Below are positions 33,030 through 43,380 of a stretch of DNA of 64,000 nucleotides, piece by piece. The first letter of the stretch is position 1, and every line of letters starts with the position of its first letter. Under the pieces are notes generated by a model, which saw only the letters and a list, made by a program, of their open reading frames with translations, had not been told where the DNA came from and did no database searches. Made by a program: the position numbers and the translations under genes. Source of the DNA: Zygnema cylindricum (lineage: Eukaryota; Streptophyta; Zygnematophyceae; Zygnematales; Zygnemataceae); contig JBBHKE010000028.1 in the NCBI GenBank assembly GCA_037447655.1, forward strand, positions 1 to 64,000. The letters are read 5' to 3'.

Positions 33030-34016
33030 CCCTCTAGGGTACCAATCTTTAATGGAACTGGCTTCATATACTGGGAAAGTATGATGATAGGAGCTCTATG
33101 CGAAAAAAGGTTTTGGGGGATAGTGAGTGGACGATTGGGGCGTCCATCAAGTCTTGGAATTCCTCCAGGGTTTGGAGGAAGCAGATTCACTAGGAAAGAG
33201 GATTCACCTTCAACGGAGGAAACAAAGGAAGGAGAGGTGGTGGACAAAGGAAAGGAGAAGGAGGCGACCACACCAATAGCAACTGGTTTAGCATTCATGT
33301 CACCTATTCCGAGGAACGAGGAGAATGATACTGAAACCTGGGACTTCAACAATATGGCGGCAAAGCACTTCATCCTACGCCATCTCACTGAAGGACTTGC
33401 ATGTCCTCATTTGCAGGTAGAAAGGGCATCCGATCTTTGGATGGCTCTTATAGAGATGTACCGAAGTGGTACGATTCAGCAACAACAGTTGGCTGATCAG
33501 AAAGTTAAGGAGTATGTATACAAAGGGGGAAATATGTTGGATTTTTGCAATGAGCTAGCTACACTCTTCATGGAGCTACAGAGTGCGGGAAAAGATTTTA
33601 GTGAAAAAGAAAAGGTTAACTGTTTACTGATGAAGTTACCTGATGAGTTCGTGAACATAGTTTACCGTGTGCAGGACTTGCCTGACTCAAGGTGGATATG
33701 GAACTCAGTGGTAGGGATGATTCTCGTTCAAGAGAATACAATTGAGATCCGAAGGGGAGGAAAGAGTGGCAAAGCCTTGGCAACAGCGACTGATTGGAGG
33801 AACAGGGATTCCCGAAAACCGGTCGGAAACTATGGGGGTAGGGAGCAGAAAAAACAGGCCGATGAGTTCGAACCAAGGGCTCCCAAAGGACTATGTCATT
33901 TTTGTAAGAAACCGGGGCACTATATGGCAGAGTGCACTAAGCTAACCGAGCTTCGGTTAAAGGAGGGGCAGACCGGTGGTACCCCGAGAGGAAAGAAAAA
34001 GGCCCTTGTCACATAG
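33021..34016 (+). CDS. gag: copia-A Gag
   Basis: Capsid/nucleocapsid part of the retrotransposon, 331 codons plus stop, starting MGPPSRVPIFNG within the PBS. An upstream in-frame ATG at 32997 lies inside the LTR; 33021 is preferred because B and D start at the same site. It contains the copia gag helical region (VKEYVYKGGNMLDFCNELA, FVNIVYRVQDLPDS) and a zinc knuckle CHFCKKPGHYMAEC near 33894-33935 that would bind RNA. It ends at an in-frame TAG. Homologous positions read CAA in copia-B and TGT in copia-D, so the stop looks like a CAG-to-TAG change. Confidence 0.92.
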   Translation: MGPPSRVPIFNGTGFIYWESMMIGALCEKRFWGIVSGRLGRPSSLGIPPGFGGSRFTRKEDSPSTEETKEGEVVDKGKEKEATTPIATGLAFMSPIPRNEENDTETWDFNNMAAKHFILRHLTEGLACPHLQVERASDLWMALIEMYRSGTIQQQQLADQKVKEYVYKGGNMLDFCNELATLFMELQSAGKDFSEKEKVNCLLMKLPDEFVNIVYRVQDLPDSRWIWNSVVGMILVQENTIEIRRGGKSGKALATATDWRNRDSRKPVGNYGGREQKKQADEFEPRAPKGLCHFCKKPGHYMAECTKLTELRLKEGQTGGTPRGKKKALVT

Positions 34017-35732
34017 GTACTTGAGGCTGAATCCGAGGACGAGGACGATGAGCTCCTTTTGGATGAGGAGTTGGAGGCGAAAAATGAGGTCGAAATTCCA
34101 CGAAGGCAGAAATGTGCTTACGGTGGATTGAAAGGTGAAGCAGGCTGGATTGTAGATTCAGGTGCCTCCATGCACATGTGTAAGGATAGACACCTGTTCA
34201 CTAAGATAAGAAAGATTCCCACCGTAGAGATAGAGTACGGGGATGGGAGGATAGTCACCACTACTCTTGTAGGATCGGTAGATCTAAAAGTGTTAGTAGA
34301 AGGAAAGACATCCATATTAACATTCTCCGATGTATTGTTTATTCCGGAGCTGAACAAAAATCTTATCTCTACATCAGTATTAGATGATAAGGGTTTTTTT
34401 ACTAGCACTAGGGAAGGAGTCTTTACTGCTAGTTTTGAGGATGATGTCTATTTCATTGCTGAGAAAGGTAGCCATGGGATGTTTAGGCTGATCTTAAGTA
34501 ATGAAAAGAAGAAACTTTATTATGCTGGTGTTCATGATATTATGATGTGGCATAAGAGGCTTGGGCATGTGAATCTAGATAAGTTAAGAGAGATGAAAAA
34601 GATGGGAGTGGTGGAAGGGATTCAGTTCAGTGAGAGTGATGATATAAGTGATTGTAGTGGATGTGCTCAAGGTAAAGCACACAGATTACCCTTTCCTAAG
34701 TCAGCCACCTATAAGGGAGAAAAAATTCTAGATCTAGTACACACGGATATTTGGGGACCGGCTAAAGTGCCCTCACCGGGGGGGAAGAGATTTATGATGA
34801 CTATAACTGATGATTGGTCTCGGTATTCCCGGGTATATTTTTTGAAAAACAAGTCCGAAGCTGAGGATTGTTTTAGACAATATAAAGCATGGAGCGAAAA
34901 ACTCCATGAAACTCCAATCAAGAGAGTAAGGAGTGACAATGGTGGAGAGTATACTTCTAACCAGTTTGAGGATTTTCTGAGGGAAGATGGGGTTCAACAC
35001 CAAAAGACAGTTCCAGAAAATCCTGAACAGAATGGGGTAGCTGAGAGGTTAAATAGAACACTAAGTGATAGTGCTAGAAGTATGTTGTCAGATAAAAGGA
35101 TAGGGAAAAGGTTTTGGGCAGAAGCAATGAACTGTGCTAATTACCTCAAGAATAGAGTTCTTACTTCAGCTATAAAAGATCAAACACCTTATGAGAGATG
35201 GACAGGTCGGAAACCAGACATATCACACTTAAAGGTTTTCGGCAGTCAAGTGTTCAGTCTAGATACTGATCGGTCCAATTGGAAGCTAGATCCTAAAGGA
35301 AAACCAGGATACTTATTAGGATATGATGAAGATGTTAAAGGATATAGAGTTTATGATCTAAAAAGGGAAGATATAATCTTAGTAAAGCATCTAGTAGTTA
35401 TGGATGAAGGAAAGTCTGTAGATCCCTTCAAATATACGAAGTCAGTAAAAATCAGATTTGAGTCAGAAAATTCCGATAACTTTGAGCTTCCTAACTATCC
35501 AGGTTTTAGAGAAGATGACATTCTTGCAGGAACAAATCAGACTAAAAAGGACTCGGCTGTGGAAACTCCAATGACAACTCTACTCGAAGCGGAAGACGTG
35601 GTGGAAATTGATTCGGAATCAAGGGATAGGGGAGAAGCCGAGTTTGTTCGAAAGAATCCACGAGAACCATCTATTCCGGCCTCAGATTTTGAGGGGGGGA
35701 GGAGAAGTAGCAAAAGACTGCAAGAAAAATAG
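34017..35732 (+). CDS. pol: copia-A protease and integrase
   Basis: Continues in the same frame as Gag after the TAG at 34014-34016. An acidic linker precedes the aspartic protease motif WIVDSGASMHMC (34146-34181). Then come the pre-integrase zinc finger (WHKRLGHVN to CSGCAQGKAHRLPF, about 34548-34695) and an integrase core with HTDIWGP, TDDWSRYSRVYF, RSDNGGEYTS and NGVAERLNRTL. These hold the acidic triad that inserts cDNA into chromosomes. A GKPGYLLGYDEDVKGYRVYD segment follows. It ends at a second TAG (35730-35732), where B reads CAG-type Gln. Confidence 0.9.
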   Translation, partial: VLEAESEDEDDELLLDEELEAKNEVEIPRRQKCAYGGLKGEAGWIVDSGASMHMCKDRHLFTKIRKIPTVEIEYGDGRIVTTTLVGSVDLKVLVEGKTSILTFSDVLFIPELNKNLISTSVLDDKGFFTSTREGVFTASFEDDVYFIAEKGSHGMFRLILSNEKKKLYYAGVHDIMMWHKRLGHVNLDKLREMKKMGVVEGIQFSESDDISDCSGCAQGKAHRLPFPKSATYKGEKILDLVHTDIWGPAKVPSPGGKRFMMTITDDWSRYSRVYFLKNKSEAEDCFRQYKAWSEKLHETPIKRVRSDNGGEYTSNQFEDFLREDGVQHQKTVPENPEQNGVAERLNRTLSDSARSMLSDKRIGKRFWAEAMNCANYLKNRVLTSAIKDQTPYERWTGRKPDISHLKVFGSQVFSLDTDRSNWKLDPKGKPGYLLGYDEDVKGYRVYDLKREDIILVKHLVVMDEGKSVDPFKYTKSVKIRFESENSDNFELPNYPGFREDDILAGTNQTKKDSAVETPMTTLLEAEDVVEIDSESRDRGEAEFVRKNPREPSIPASDFEGGRRSSKRLQEK

Positions 35733-37354
35733 GTTAATAACAAGGTAACTAAACTATCTCATCAAGATGAACCTCAAACTTATGGAGAGGCGATGACTTG
35801 TCCAGAAAGAAACCGGTGGAAGACAGCCATCAATGAGGAGATGGCTTCAATCATGGCAGCCGATACTTGGGAGCTGGTGGACTGTCCACCTAACCGAAAA
35901 CCAATCGGTTGTAAGTGGGTTTCAAACTAAAACTGAACCCAGATAACACAATCGAGCGCTACAAGGCCAGATTAGTGGCAAAGGGATTTACACAAAAGGA
36001 AGGAATTGACTACGAGGAAACCTTTGCCCCGGTGGTCAGATTTCCCTCCGTCCGCATACTTCTCAGTTTAGCAGCGGCGGAAGACATGGAAGTGCACCAG
36101 ATGGACATCAAAACAGCCTTTTTGCATGGAGAATTGGAAGAGGAGATCTTCATGCGACAACCCGAAGGGTTTGTGGAAGAAGGAGAGGAGAGTAAGGTAT
36201 GCCGGCTGATTAAATCTCTTTATGGTTTGAAACAGGCGCCTCGACAGTGGAATAAGAAGCTTGATGAGTTTCTTACCGGTCTAGGATATATTCGGATCAG
36301 CTCAGATCACTCAATCTATGTTTTCGAAGATGAGGAAGGTTTTATATTTATTGCAATTTATGTTGATGATTTGCTTGTTTTAAGTAAATCAATGGAAAAA
36401 ATTAATAAACCGAAAACCGATCTTAAGGGGAGATTTGAAATGAAGGATATGGGGGAAGCAAAATATATTTTGGGAATTCAAGTAGAGAGAGACCGAAAAA
36501 GGAAAATTATAAGATTGACTCAAAAGGAAGCAATAGGGAACATGCTTGAAAAATTTCAAATGGATAAAGCTAATAGTTGTACAACTCCGATGGAGTTGAA
36601 GAAGGGAAGTGAGGGGAGTGAGGAAGAAGGAGTCATAGTCTTAGACGAGGAATTTTCTCCTGATGAACAGAAGTTCATGCAGACTATTCCTTACAGGCAA
36701 GTAGTGGGAAGTCTAATCTATTTTATGAATTGTACCCGGCCGGATTTAGCTGCAGCTGTAGGAGTGCTGAGTAGAAGTCTAAATGCTCCCACTAAGAAGG
36801 ATTGGGAGGCAGCTAAGAGAGTCCTTAGATACTTGGTAGGAACTAGAGATCTATGGTTGCATTTGGGTGGGGAGAATACTGACATCACTACTTGGAGTGA
36901 TGCCAGTTATGGTGATGCTCCGATGAGGAGATGTACTTCTGGATATGTATTATATATGGGTGATGGGGCTTGCTGTTGGAGTAGCAAACAGCAAAAGGTT
37001 ATTGCTCAGTCCACCATGGAGGCTGAGTATATGGCCTCTTGCACTGCTGTAAAAGAATTGATGTGGGTCAAGTCTTTGCTTGGTGAGCTTGGTCACCTTA
37101 AGAGTGGTGTGCAGAAAATATTTTGTGATAATCAGGCAGCAATCGCTATTTCTGCCAATCCTAAACACCATTTTAAAGCCAAACACATGGACATCAGACT
37201 CAGCTTTGTTAGAGAGAAAGTAGAAAACAAAATAATCAGTTTAGAGTACAGACCAGATAGTGAGATGGTAGCAGATATGATGACCAAACCTGTGCCTTCC
37301 CCTAAGCTAATTTTTTGCAGGGAGAAGTGTGGTCTGAAATTAAAGATTGACTAG
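35733..37354 (+). CDS. pol: copia-A reverse transcriptase and RNase H
   Basis: The coding frame from the TAG to about 35917 reads VNNKVTKLSHQDEPQTY to KPIGCKWV. A 1-nt deletion within GTGGGTTTCAAAC then shifts the frame, and an open frame of about 480 codons runs to the stop at 37352-37354. RT motifs: [42 protein letters not shown] and YVDD (36359-36370). RNase H motifs: WSDASYGDAPMRRCTSGY, QSTMEAEYMASC, FCDNQAAIAIS and HMDIRLSFVRE. All catalytic motifs look intact. It would copy element RNA into DNA from the tRNA fragment primer. Confidence 0.9.
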
Positions 37355-37367
37355 AAAATAAGGGGAG
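37355..37367 (+). other. Polypurine tract of copia-A
   Basis: AAAATAAGGGGAG lies directly before the TG of the 3' LTR and primes plus-strand DNA synthesis. B and C have AATTAAGGGGAG and AAAATAAGGGGAA; E has TTATGGGGAG. Confidence 0.85.
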
Positions 37368-37576
37368 TGTAGAAACTAATGGTTTTATTAGTATTTTCTA
37401 GGTTTGAAAAGAAATATAGAAGTCGAGGCAGTCTATCTCTAACTTCTCTCTCCAACTCTCAAACTTGTCGCAGTCACTGAGAAATTGGAGAGGAAGCTAG
37501 AGCCATGGCTACCTTGGCTATCCTGAGGTTTACGGGAATTTTATGTTAGGGTTTATTTATTTAATTAAAAGGTATG

Positions 37577-37657
37577 TGCCGGCGGCAGGATTTGATCCAT
37601 ATACCTACCGGCCGGCAGATAGGAAATAGCCGGTAGCCTTAGCCGTTAGGTCTAGGA
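37577..37657 (-). other. tRNA-like segment, copia-A 3' LTR
   Basis: Identical in design to the 5' LTR copy: A-box-like CCTAACGGCTAAGG, GC-rich middle stem and B-box-like GGATCAAATCC on the minus strand. Confidence 0.6.
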
Positions 37658-38221
37658 GTAGTATTACGTACTACATAGTTTGATATTTATTTAAATGGTT
37701 ATGCGCGCGATAAACCATTTAACTGCAATGAATTACGGGATACATAGACCCAGTAAAATGTAAATGTACGACTTACAGTACGGACACAAATCAGTACCGC
37801 GCATTTGTTTCGTAAATGAAACAAATACCGCGCATGTATTTATTACGGCTAAGATTAAAGCCGACTTTAATCGGACGGACGAGATTAGCGCCGAGATCGC
37901 GGAGGAAGATTTCGGCGGTTTGTGGCCATCGCCACATCGGATGACACGTGGCGAAATTCCGTTGGATTGTGGAATCTCCGGAGATTATGGCACCGAATCC
38001 GGATTTGACATGTGTCGACATTTTGGCCATGTCGTACAATGTCCGTACATAAAGTACACCGGCAGATGTACTTTTGCGTACGGAACTCAATTCTGATTGG
38101 TTCCGTACATCAGTAAATAGAGTTTGTGAGAGAGATAGGACTTAGAAAAATTAGAAGATAGGACCCTCTCTCCCAGAGAGCTTCTGTACAAAAGGTCAAC
38201 TTTGACCCTCCATAACTTACT

Positions 38222-38292
38222 GCTCAGGGGAGCAAATTCAGAGATTCTTTTTGCTATCGACTCAAGGGAGTCTTGCCTTCACAGGGGTGAAG
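38222..38292 (+). other. Triple hairpin module, copia-A 3' LTR
   Basis: The same three stems as in the 5' LTR. The middle loop reads AAGG instead of AGGG, and no stem base is changed. Confidence 0.8.
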
Positions 38293-38671
38293 TTGGTCAG
38301 AGTTTTTGTCTGCGAGGGTGGCAGTTATTTTTGCTTAAACACAAAGGGGTCAGGATTATCCTAGAGGCTTCTTGGAAGCTGTCCACTCTGAGGACTTATG
38401 GAGGTCTCAGAGTTACAACTATTTTACTTGAAGATCTCAATCATACCAACATATCCAAAGACTTCACAGGATAACCAATAATCTCATTTCATAAAGTTTT
38501 TTAACAGTACCTCTACTTTTTACATGTAGCAATACCACAGTGTGATTTGTTTAGGTTGCAATTTTGTGTACTCTATTGGACTTCAGAATTCACGAAGCCT
38601 CAAGGTAGCTTTTAACTAACCCACTTTCAACCCCAACCACTGCTGCCTAAGCAAACAACTTGACAATCTGA

Positions 38672-38706
38672 CTCCACCCTTGTGGAGCATGGACTCCCTT
38701 TAGTCC
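38672..38706 (-). other. Hairpin module, copia-C 3' LTR
   Basis: Element strand: GGACT-AAAGGG-AGTCC (38691-38706) and CTCCAC-AAGG-GTGGAG (38672-38687). Relative to copia-A the last stem changes a T-A pair to C-G on both sides. The first hairpin is altered (GGC..GCC) and lies in the duplicated segment. Confidence 0.65.
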
Positions 38707-39332
38707 ATAGCAAAAGAAGTCACTGAAAAAGGCCAACGAGCCAATAAGTTATGAGGTGGTATCTTGATGTCACTGAAAAAGGCCAACCAGCCGATAAGTT
38801 ATGAGGTGGCAAAGATACCAGTTTATACAAACTCTCAAAGAGAGAGGTGACGGTCTACTGAAAAATTGCTAAGTCCAAATCCCCCCTCACAACACCTATC
38901 TAGTGCAGTACGATCCAATCAAAAAACTGTACAGTACCAAAAGGTACTATGGTCGATAATCTTTCTGTACGGCTTGTGTAGGACAAGGCCATTAAGTGGA
39001 CGCGTGTCCACATTTTACTCGTCCTTATGTTCTTTGGAATTCTACCGACCAAATGTTATCTCTCCACGTGGCGTCAGGTCATGCCACGTCAAAAACCGCC
39101 AAAGTGACCATTCCGAGATCTCGACGGTGTTATGTGTTGTTGGATCAAAAATCGAGATTTAATGTTAGCCGTCGAAACAAATGTCTGATTCATTTGTTTC
39201 GTGCGGGGTCATGTTCGCGCTGTATATCAACTAGTTCTATGTCCCCTCATTTGTAATTCCGTTAATCGGATGAAAGATGATAACACAGTTTAAGTATTTA
39301 TCATATCCTATGTAATTTAACGAACTCCTACG

Positions 39333-39402
39333 ACAGACCGGTTAGAGTTGACTGCTACGCCTCGCTCTGCCAGTCGGAGGTTAGAGTCTTGCAAGACTCA
39401 AC
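39333..39402 (+). other. tRNA-like segment, copia-C LTR (antisense to the element)
   Basis: CCGGTTAGAGTTGACTGC resembles an A-box arm, and GGTTAGAGTC about 27 bases later resembles a B-box, followed by a GAGTCTTGCAAGACTC palindrome. It occupies the same LTR position as in the other families but is the most diverged. Confidence 0.45.
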
Positions 39403-39612
39403 CTTTTATTGAGAGTGACTATTTTCGCTCTTTAGTCTTGCCTATAGAGTTGAGGCAGCCATGGCTCCACTTATCTCTCTCCCCTTCAATGACTACAACA
39501 AGTATGGGCGATTGAGGAAAGAGGTGGAAGCAGACTACCTGCGCTTTTCCTTTCTTTTTCTACCAAGCTATTCAGACCTAGAAAATGCTTCATAAATCTA
39601 GTGATTTCAACA

Positions 39613-42487
39613 TTCCCCTTATTTTCTAGTCTAATTATAACTTTTCTTTCAATCCACATTTTTTCCCTACAATATTTTAACTTGGGAGAGGGCACAAGTT
39701 TGGTCATCAAGTCAGCCACCATTTCTTCATCAGACCTATGCACAAGATTCACAATTTTATTTTCAGCTTTTTCACTCACGAAGCTTAATCTTATGTCCAT
39801 ATGTTTAGCTTTGAAATGATATTTTGGATTGGCTACAATTTCAACGGCAGCTTGATTATCACAAAAGACTTCATGCACTCCCTCTTTCATATACCCAAGT
39901 TTTTGCAACAAGGACTTGACCCACATCAACTCTTTCACAGCAGAACAAGAGGCCATATACTCACCCTCCATAGTAGACTGAGCAACCACTTTTTTCTGCT
40001 TGCTGCTCCAACAGCAAGCACCTTCCCCCACATACAACACATACCCAGAAGTGCATCTTCTCATAGGTGCATCCCCATAATTGGCATCATTCCAAGTAGT
40101 GATATCTGTGTGCTCCCCCCCCCAAATGCAACCATAACTTTTGGTTCCCACCAGATATGTCATGACTCTCTTAGCTGCCTCCCAGTCTCTCTTTCTAAGA
40201 TCATTAACACTCCTACTGAGTACTCTAACCGCTGCTGCTATGTTTAGCCTGGTACAGTTCATAAAGTATATTAGACTTCCTACAACCTACTGGTAAGGGA
40301 TAGACTTCATAAACTCTCTCTCTTCTGGACTAATTTGATCATCTAAGATTATCACGCCTCCTTCTACATTTCTATGACTTACTTTCTTCAAGACCATGGG
40401 AGTGGTACAACTGTTTCCCTTTTCCATCTGGAATTTCTTAAGCATATTACCTATTGTGTCTTTTTGAGTGAGCCTAATGATCCTTTTCCCCCTATCTCTC
40501 TCCATTTGGATTCCCAATATATATCTTGCCTCCCCTAAATCCTTCATGTCAAATTTGCTTCTAAGATCTTTCTTTAACTTATTGATATTTTCCAAAGACT
40601 TACTTAACACCAAGAGATTATCCACATAAATTGTAATAAAAATCACACCATTTTTATCTTCAAACATATAGATAGAATGGTTAAAGCTGATCCGGATTTA
40701 TCCCAGACTGGTGAGAAACTCATCTAGTTTCTTATTCCATTGTCGGGAGCCTGCTTCAGTCCATATAAGGACTTTTTGAGCTTGCAGACTTTGCTCTCTT
40801 CTCCTTCCTCCACAATCCCCTTTGGTTGCCGCTTGAAAATTTCTTCCTCTTACTCACCATTGAGAAAGGCAGTCTTACTTTCAATCTGGTGTATTTCCAT
40901 GTCCTCCACTGCCGCTAGATTGAGGAGAATCCTTACTAATGGGAAGCAAATAACTGGAGCAAAAGTCTCCTCATAGTCAAATCCCTTCTTTCGGGTGAAC
41001 CCAACTCTTACCAACCGAGCCATATATCTTTCAATGGTATTATATGGGTTCAGTTTTAGCTTAAACACCCATTTACAGCCAATCGGTTTTTTGTCCGGGG
41101 GACAGTTCGCTAGTTCCCAAGTATTTGCTTCTTTGATGGAGGCCATCTCATCATTTATGGCTCTAATCCAACTGGCTTTCTTCGGACTGTTCACTGCCTC
41201 CAAGTATGAGTGAGGCTTATGAGGGTGAGATAACTTAGTTACCTTATGAGCGACCTGTTTTTCTTGTGTACTTTTGCTGCTCTTTCTCCTTCCCTCAAAC
41301 TCCGAAGTTGAAATGGAGGGAAGTCTTGGATTTCTCCTTACTGTCTCATCGGCTCCCCTATCAATGGAAACCAGTTCCGATTTGTATTTTTCTATCTCCT
41401 CGAAGTCCATATGAGATGTCCCTTTTGGGAAAAACCGAGTTCTCCTCACTTTCAGACTCAAAACTGAGTCTTATCTTTTTGGTATATTTGAAGGGGCAAA
41501 ATGACTTCCCTTCATCCATGAGAACTTGGTGTTTGACTAGAATGATATCTTGCTTTGCTAAGTCATAGACTCTATATCCCTTGACATCCAAATCATATCC
41601 TACAAAGTATCCAGGTTTTCCCTTAGCATCTAGTTTCCAGTTTTTCCTAATGTATCAAAATTGTAAACTTGGCTATCGAATACTTTAAGGTGAGAGATAT
41701 CAAGTTTCTTTCCAACCCGTCTCTCATAAGGTGTCATTTCTTTTACGGCTGAGGTAGAGACTCTCTTTCTAATGTTGTAGGCACAGTTCATGGCTTCTGC
41801 CCAAAATCTCTTTCCTCTTTTCTTGTCGGCCAACATACTGCATACACTATTTCTTAGTGTAAGGTTCAACCTCTCAGCTACACCATTTTTTTCCGGTTTA
41901 TATGGTACAGTTTTCTGGTGCTGAACTCCCTCATTTCTCAAGTATTCCTCAAACTGGTTAGAGGTATATTCTTCCCAATTATCACTTTTTATTCTCTTAA
42001 TGGGGGTTCCATGCAACTTCTCACTCCATGTTTTATATTATTTGAAGTAAGTTGGTGTTTCAGACTTTGTTTTTAGGAAGTAGACTCTAGAGTAACTAGA
42101 CTAGTTTTTGGTTATTGTCAACATAAACCTCTTCCCTCCGACCGAAGGTACTTTGCTCGTCACCAGATATCTTTGTGGACCAAATCTAGTACTTTTTCAC
42201 CCATATATGTGGCGGCTTTGGGAAAGGGAAGTCTGTGAGCCTTACATTGAGCACAACCAATAAAATTATCCACCATTTAGTTACCCCCAAATTGAAGCCT
42301 TCCACTACACCAAGATTCTTCATTTCCCTTAGCCTATCAAAATGCACATGCCCCTACCCCTTATGCCAAATCATCAACTTTGGAACACCAACTTAGTAAG
42401 CGTTCTTCTTTTCATTAATCAAGTTAAGCCTAAACATTCTTTGGATACCCTTATCTGCCGTGAAGTAGACTTCATCCCCATACTTAG
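39613..42487 (-). pseudogene. copia-C pol remnant
   Basis: From right to left: broken integrase (SDNWEEYTSNQFEEYL, NGVAERLNLTL), linker (RRNPRLPSISTSEFEGRRKSS), RT with YVDN at the catalytic box (about 40.62 kb), then RNase H (DITTWNDANYGD, STMEGEYMASC, FCDNQAAVEIV). The YVDD-to-YVDN change, numerous frameshifts and missing gag show that it is inactive. Confidence 0.85.
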
Positions 42488-42631
42488 TGTTGAAAAGACG
42501 TAATTAATAGCTCTCTTCTCTTTTTTAGTTGTACTTTAAAGAGAGAGAGTGAGGATCAAAGGCACGCCATGGCTGCCACCATATTCAGAAAGAGGCAGAT
42601 TTTGAAGTGAAGGGTATTATACCAAAACAAT

Positions 42632-42706
42632 ACGTAAGTCCATTTTTGAACCTGGGTCTGTGGACCACTATGTAGTCCTTAGTCTTAACTACTAAGGCGT
42701 TATCGA
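42632..42706 (-). other. tRNA-like segment, copia-D LTR
   Basis: Minus strand: CCTT-AGTAGTT-AAGA D-arm, extended middle arm GGAC..GTCC, then GGTTCAAAAATGG, a mutated B-box. Homologous to the copia-B segment. Confidence 0.55.
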
Positions 42707-43179
42707 AGCGATACACGTGATGGGTTTTAAAGATATATAAACCTTAACGCGACGGCTAATTAACACTAGACTAACGGAAACGAACAATTCATGCATGCAC
42801 GCAAATCTGAACCGTGTAAAATATGTTTTGATCGGACGACCAGCATTGTAGCGGCCACGCGAAGTGAGATTTTGGCGGCATTTGGAGATAGATTTACGCG
42901 GTGCCACGTGGCGCCACATTATTTGATACCGGAGAAGATGGGAAGAGGAACCATGGCTCTTGATTTGACATGTGTTACCTTGTAGATCATGTTGTACAAT
43001 GGCCGTACAATAAGTACATCTCCCATTGTACCTTCTTGTACTACATAGTGTTCCTATTGGACTAGGGTTTAGTAGTAGGTAGTCGTGAGTAGGCAGACTA
43101 AGACTAAGTGATATTTAGGTACCTCTCTCTAAGAGAGCTTGTAACTATAAAGGTCATATTTGACAAACCATAACTAACT

Positions 43180-43247
43180 GCTCAGGGGAGCAAATTCAGT
43201 GATTCTTTTTGCGTTTGACTCGAGGGAGTCTTGTCTTCACTGGTGGT
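43180..43247 (+). other. Hairpin module, copia-D LTR
   Basis: GCTC-AGGG-GAGC (43180-43191) and GACTC-GAGG-GAGTC (43217-43230) are intact. The third (CTTCACTGGTGGTAG) has lost pairing. Confidence 0.65.
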
Positions 43248-43367
43248 AGGAATATTTGTGTTCCTAGGCGGCACTTATTCAGTGGGAAAGTGGAAGGGGC
43301 AAATATTATCTTAGAGACTTTACATAGGCTGCTCATTCTGTGGGCTAATGAAGACCATATAATTTCA

Positions 43368-43380
43368 GGTTATGGGCCCA
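43368..43380 (+). other. PBS of copia-D overlapping gag ATG
   Basis: GGTTATGGGCCCACC directly after the LTR, the same 15-nt initiator tRNA complement as A and B. Gag ATG is at 43372-43374. Confidence 0.85.

Larger units (their letters stand above)
31967..38417 (+). mobile_element. Ty1/copia retrotransposon copia-A (young, almost intact)
   Basis: 6451 bp flanked by the 5-bp duplication ACTAT (31962-31966 and 38418-38422). Both LTRs are 1050 bp, TGTAG..TTACA. The PBS follows at 33017 and the PPT precedes 37368. Gag and pol are complete and in copia order. Damage is limited to two in-frame TAG codons and one 1-nt deletion. About 11 differences between LTRs by eye (about 1%) indicate a recent insertion. 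Confidence 0.96.
37368..38417 (+). repeat. copia-A 3' LTR
   Basis: 1050 bp, the same length as the 5' LTR, with about 11 substitutions. The tRNA-like segment is at 37577-37657, CACGTG at 37945-37950 and the hairpins at 38222-38292. Confidence 0.95.
38565..39612 (-). repeat. copia-C 3' LTR
   Basis: It ends CAACA on the plus strand at 39612. The outer end is placed at TGTGTACTC near 38565 by similarity to copia-A, giving about 1048 bp. CACGTG at 39065-39070. An approximately 50-bp tandem duplication lies at 38719-38818. Confidence 0.7.
38565..42487 (-). mobile_element. Ty1/copia retrotransposon copia-C (5' part lost)
   Basis: Minus-strand copia element with a 3' LTR (about 38565-39612), PPT AAAATAAGGGGAA and pol remnants. 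It is cut at 42487 by copia-D; its gag and 5' LTR are not found on the far side. Its proteins are closer to copia-A than to copia-E by eye. Confidence 0.85.
42488..43367 (+). repeat. copia-D 5' LTR
   Basis: 880 bp, TGTTGAAAAG..AATTTCA. It aligns with the copia-B LTR (GGCACGC.ATGGCTGCC near the start). CACGTG at 42905-42910. Confidence 0.88.

Noticed and set aside
34118-34408. Antisense open frames over the copia-A protease/integrase
   Set aside because: Shadow of the real plus-strand pol gene.
31967-38417. Endogenous pararetrovirus or env-bearing retrovirus
   Set aside because: Protease-integrase-RT-RNase H order and motifs are plain Ty1/copia; no envelope or movement protein.
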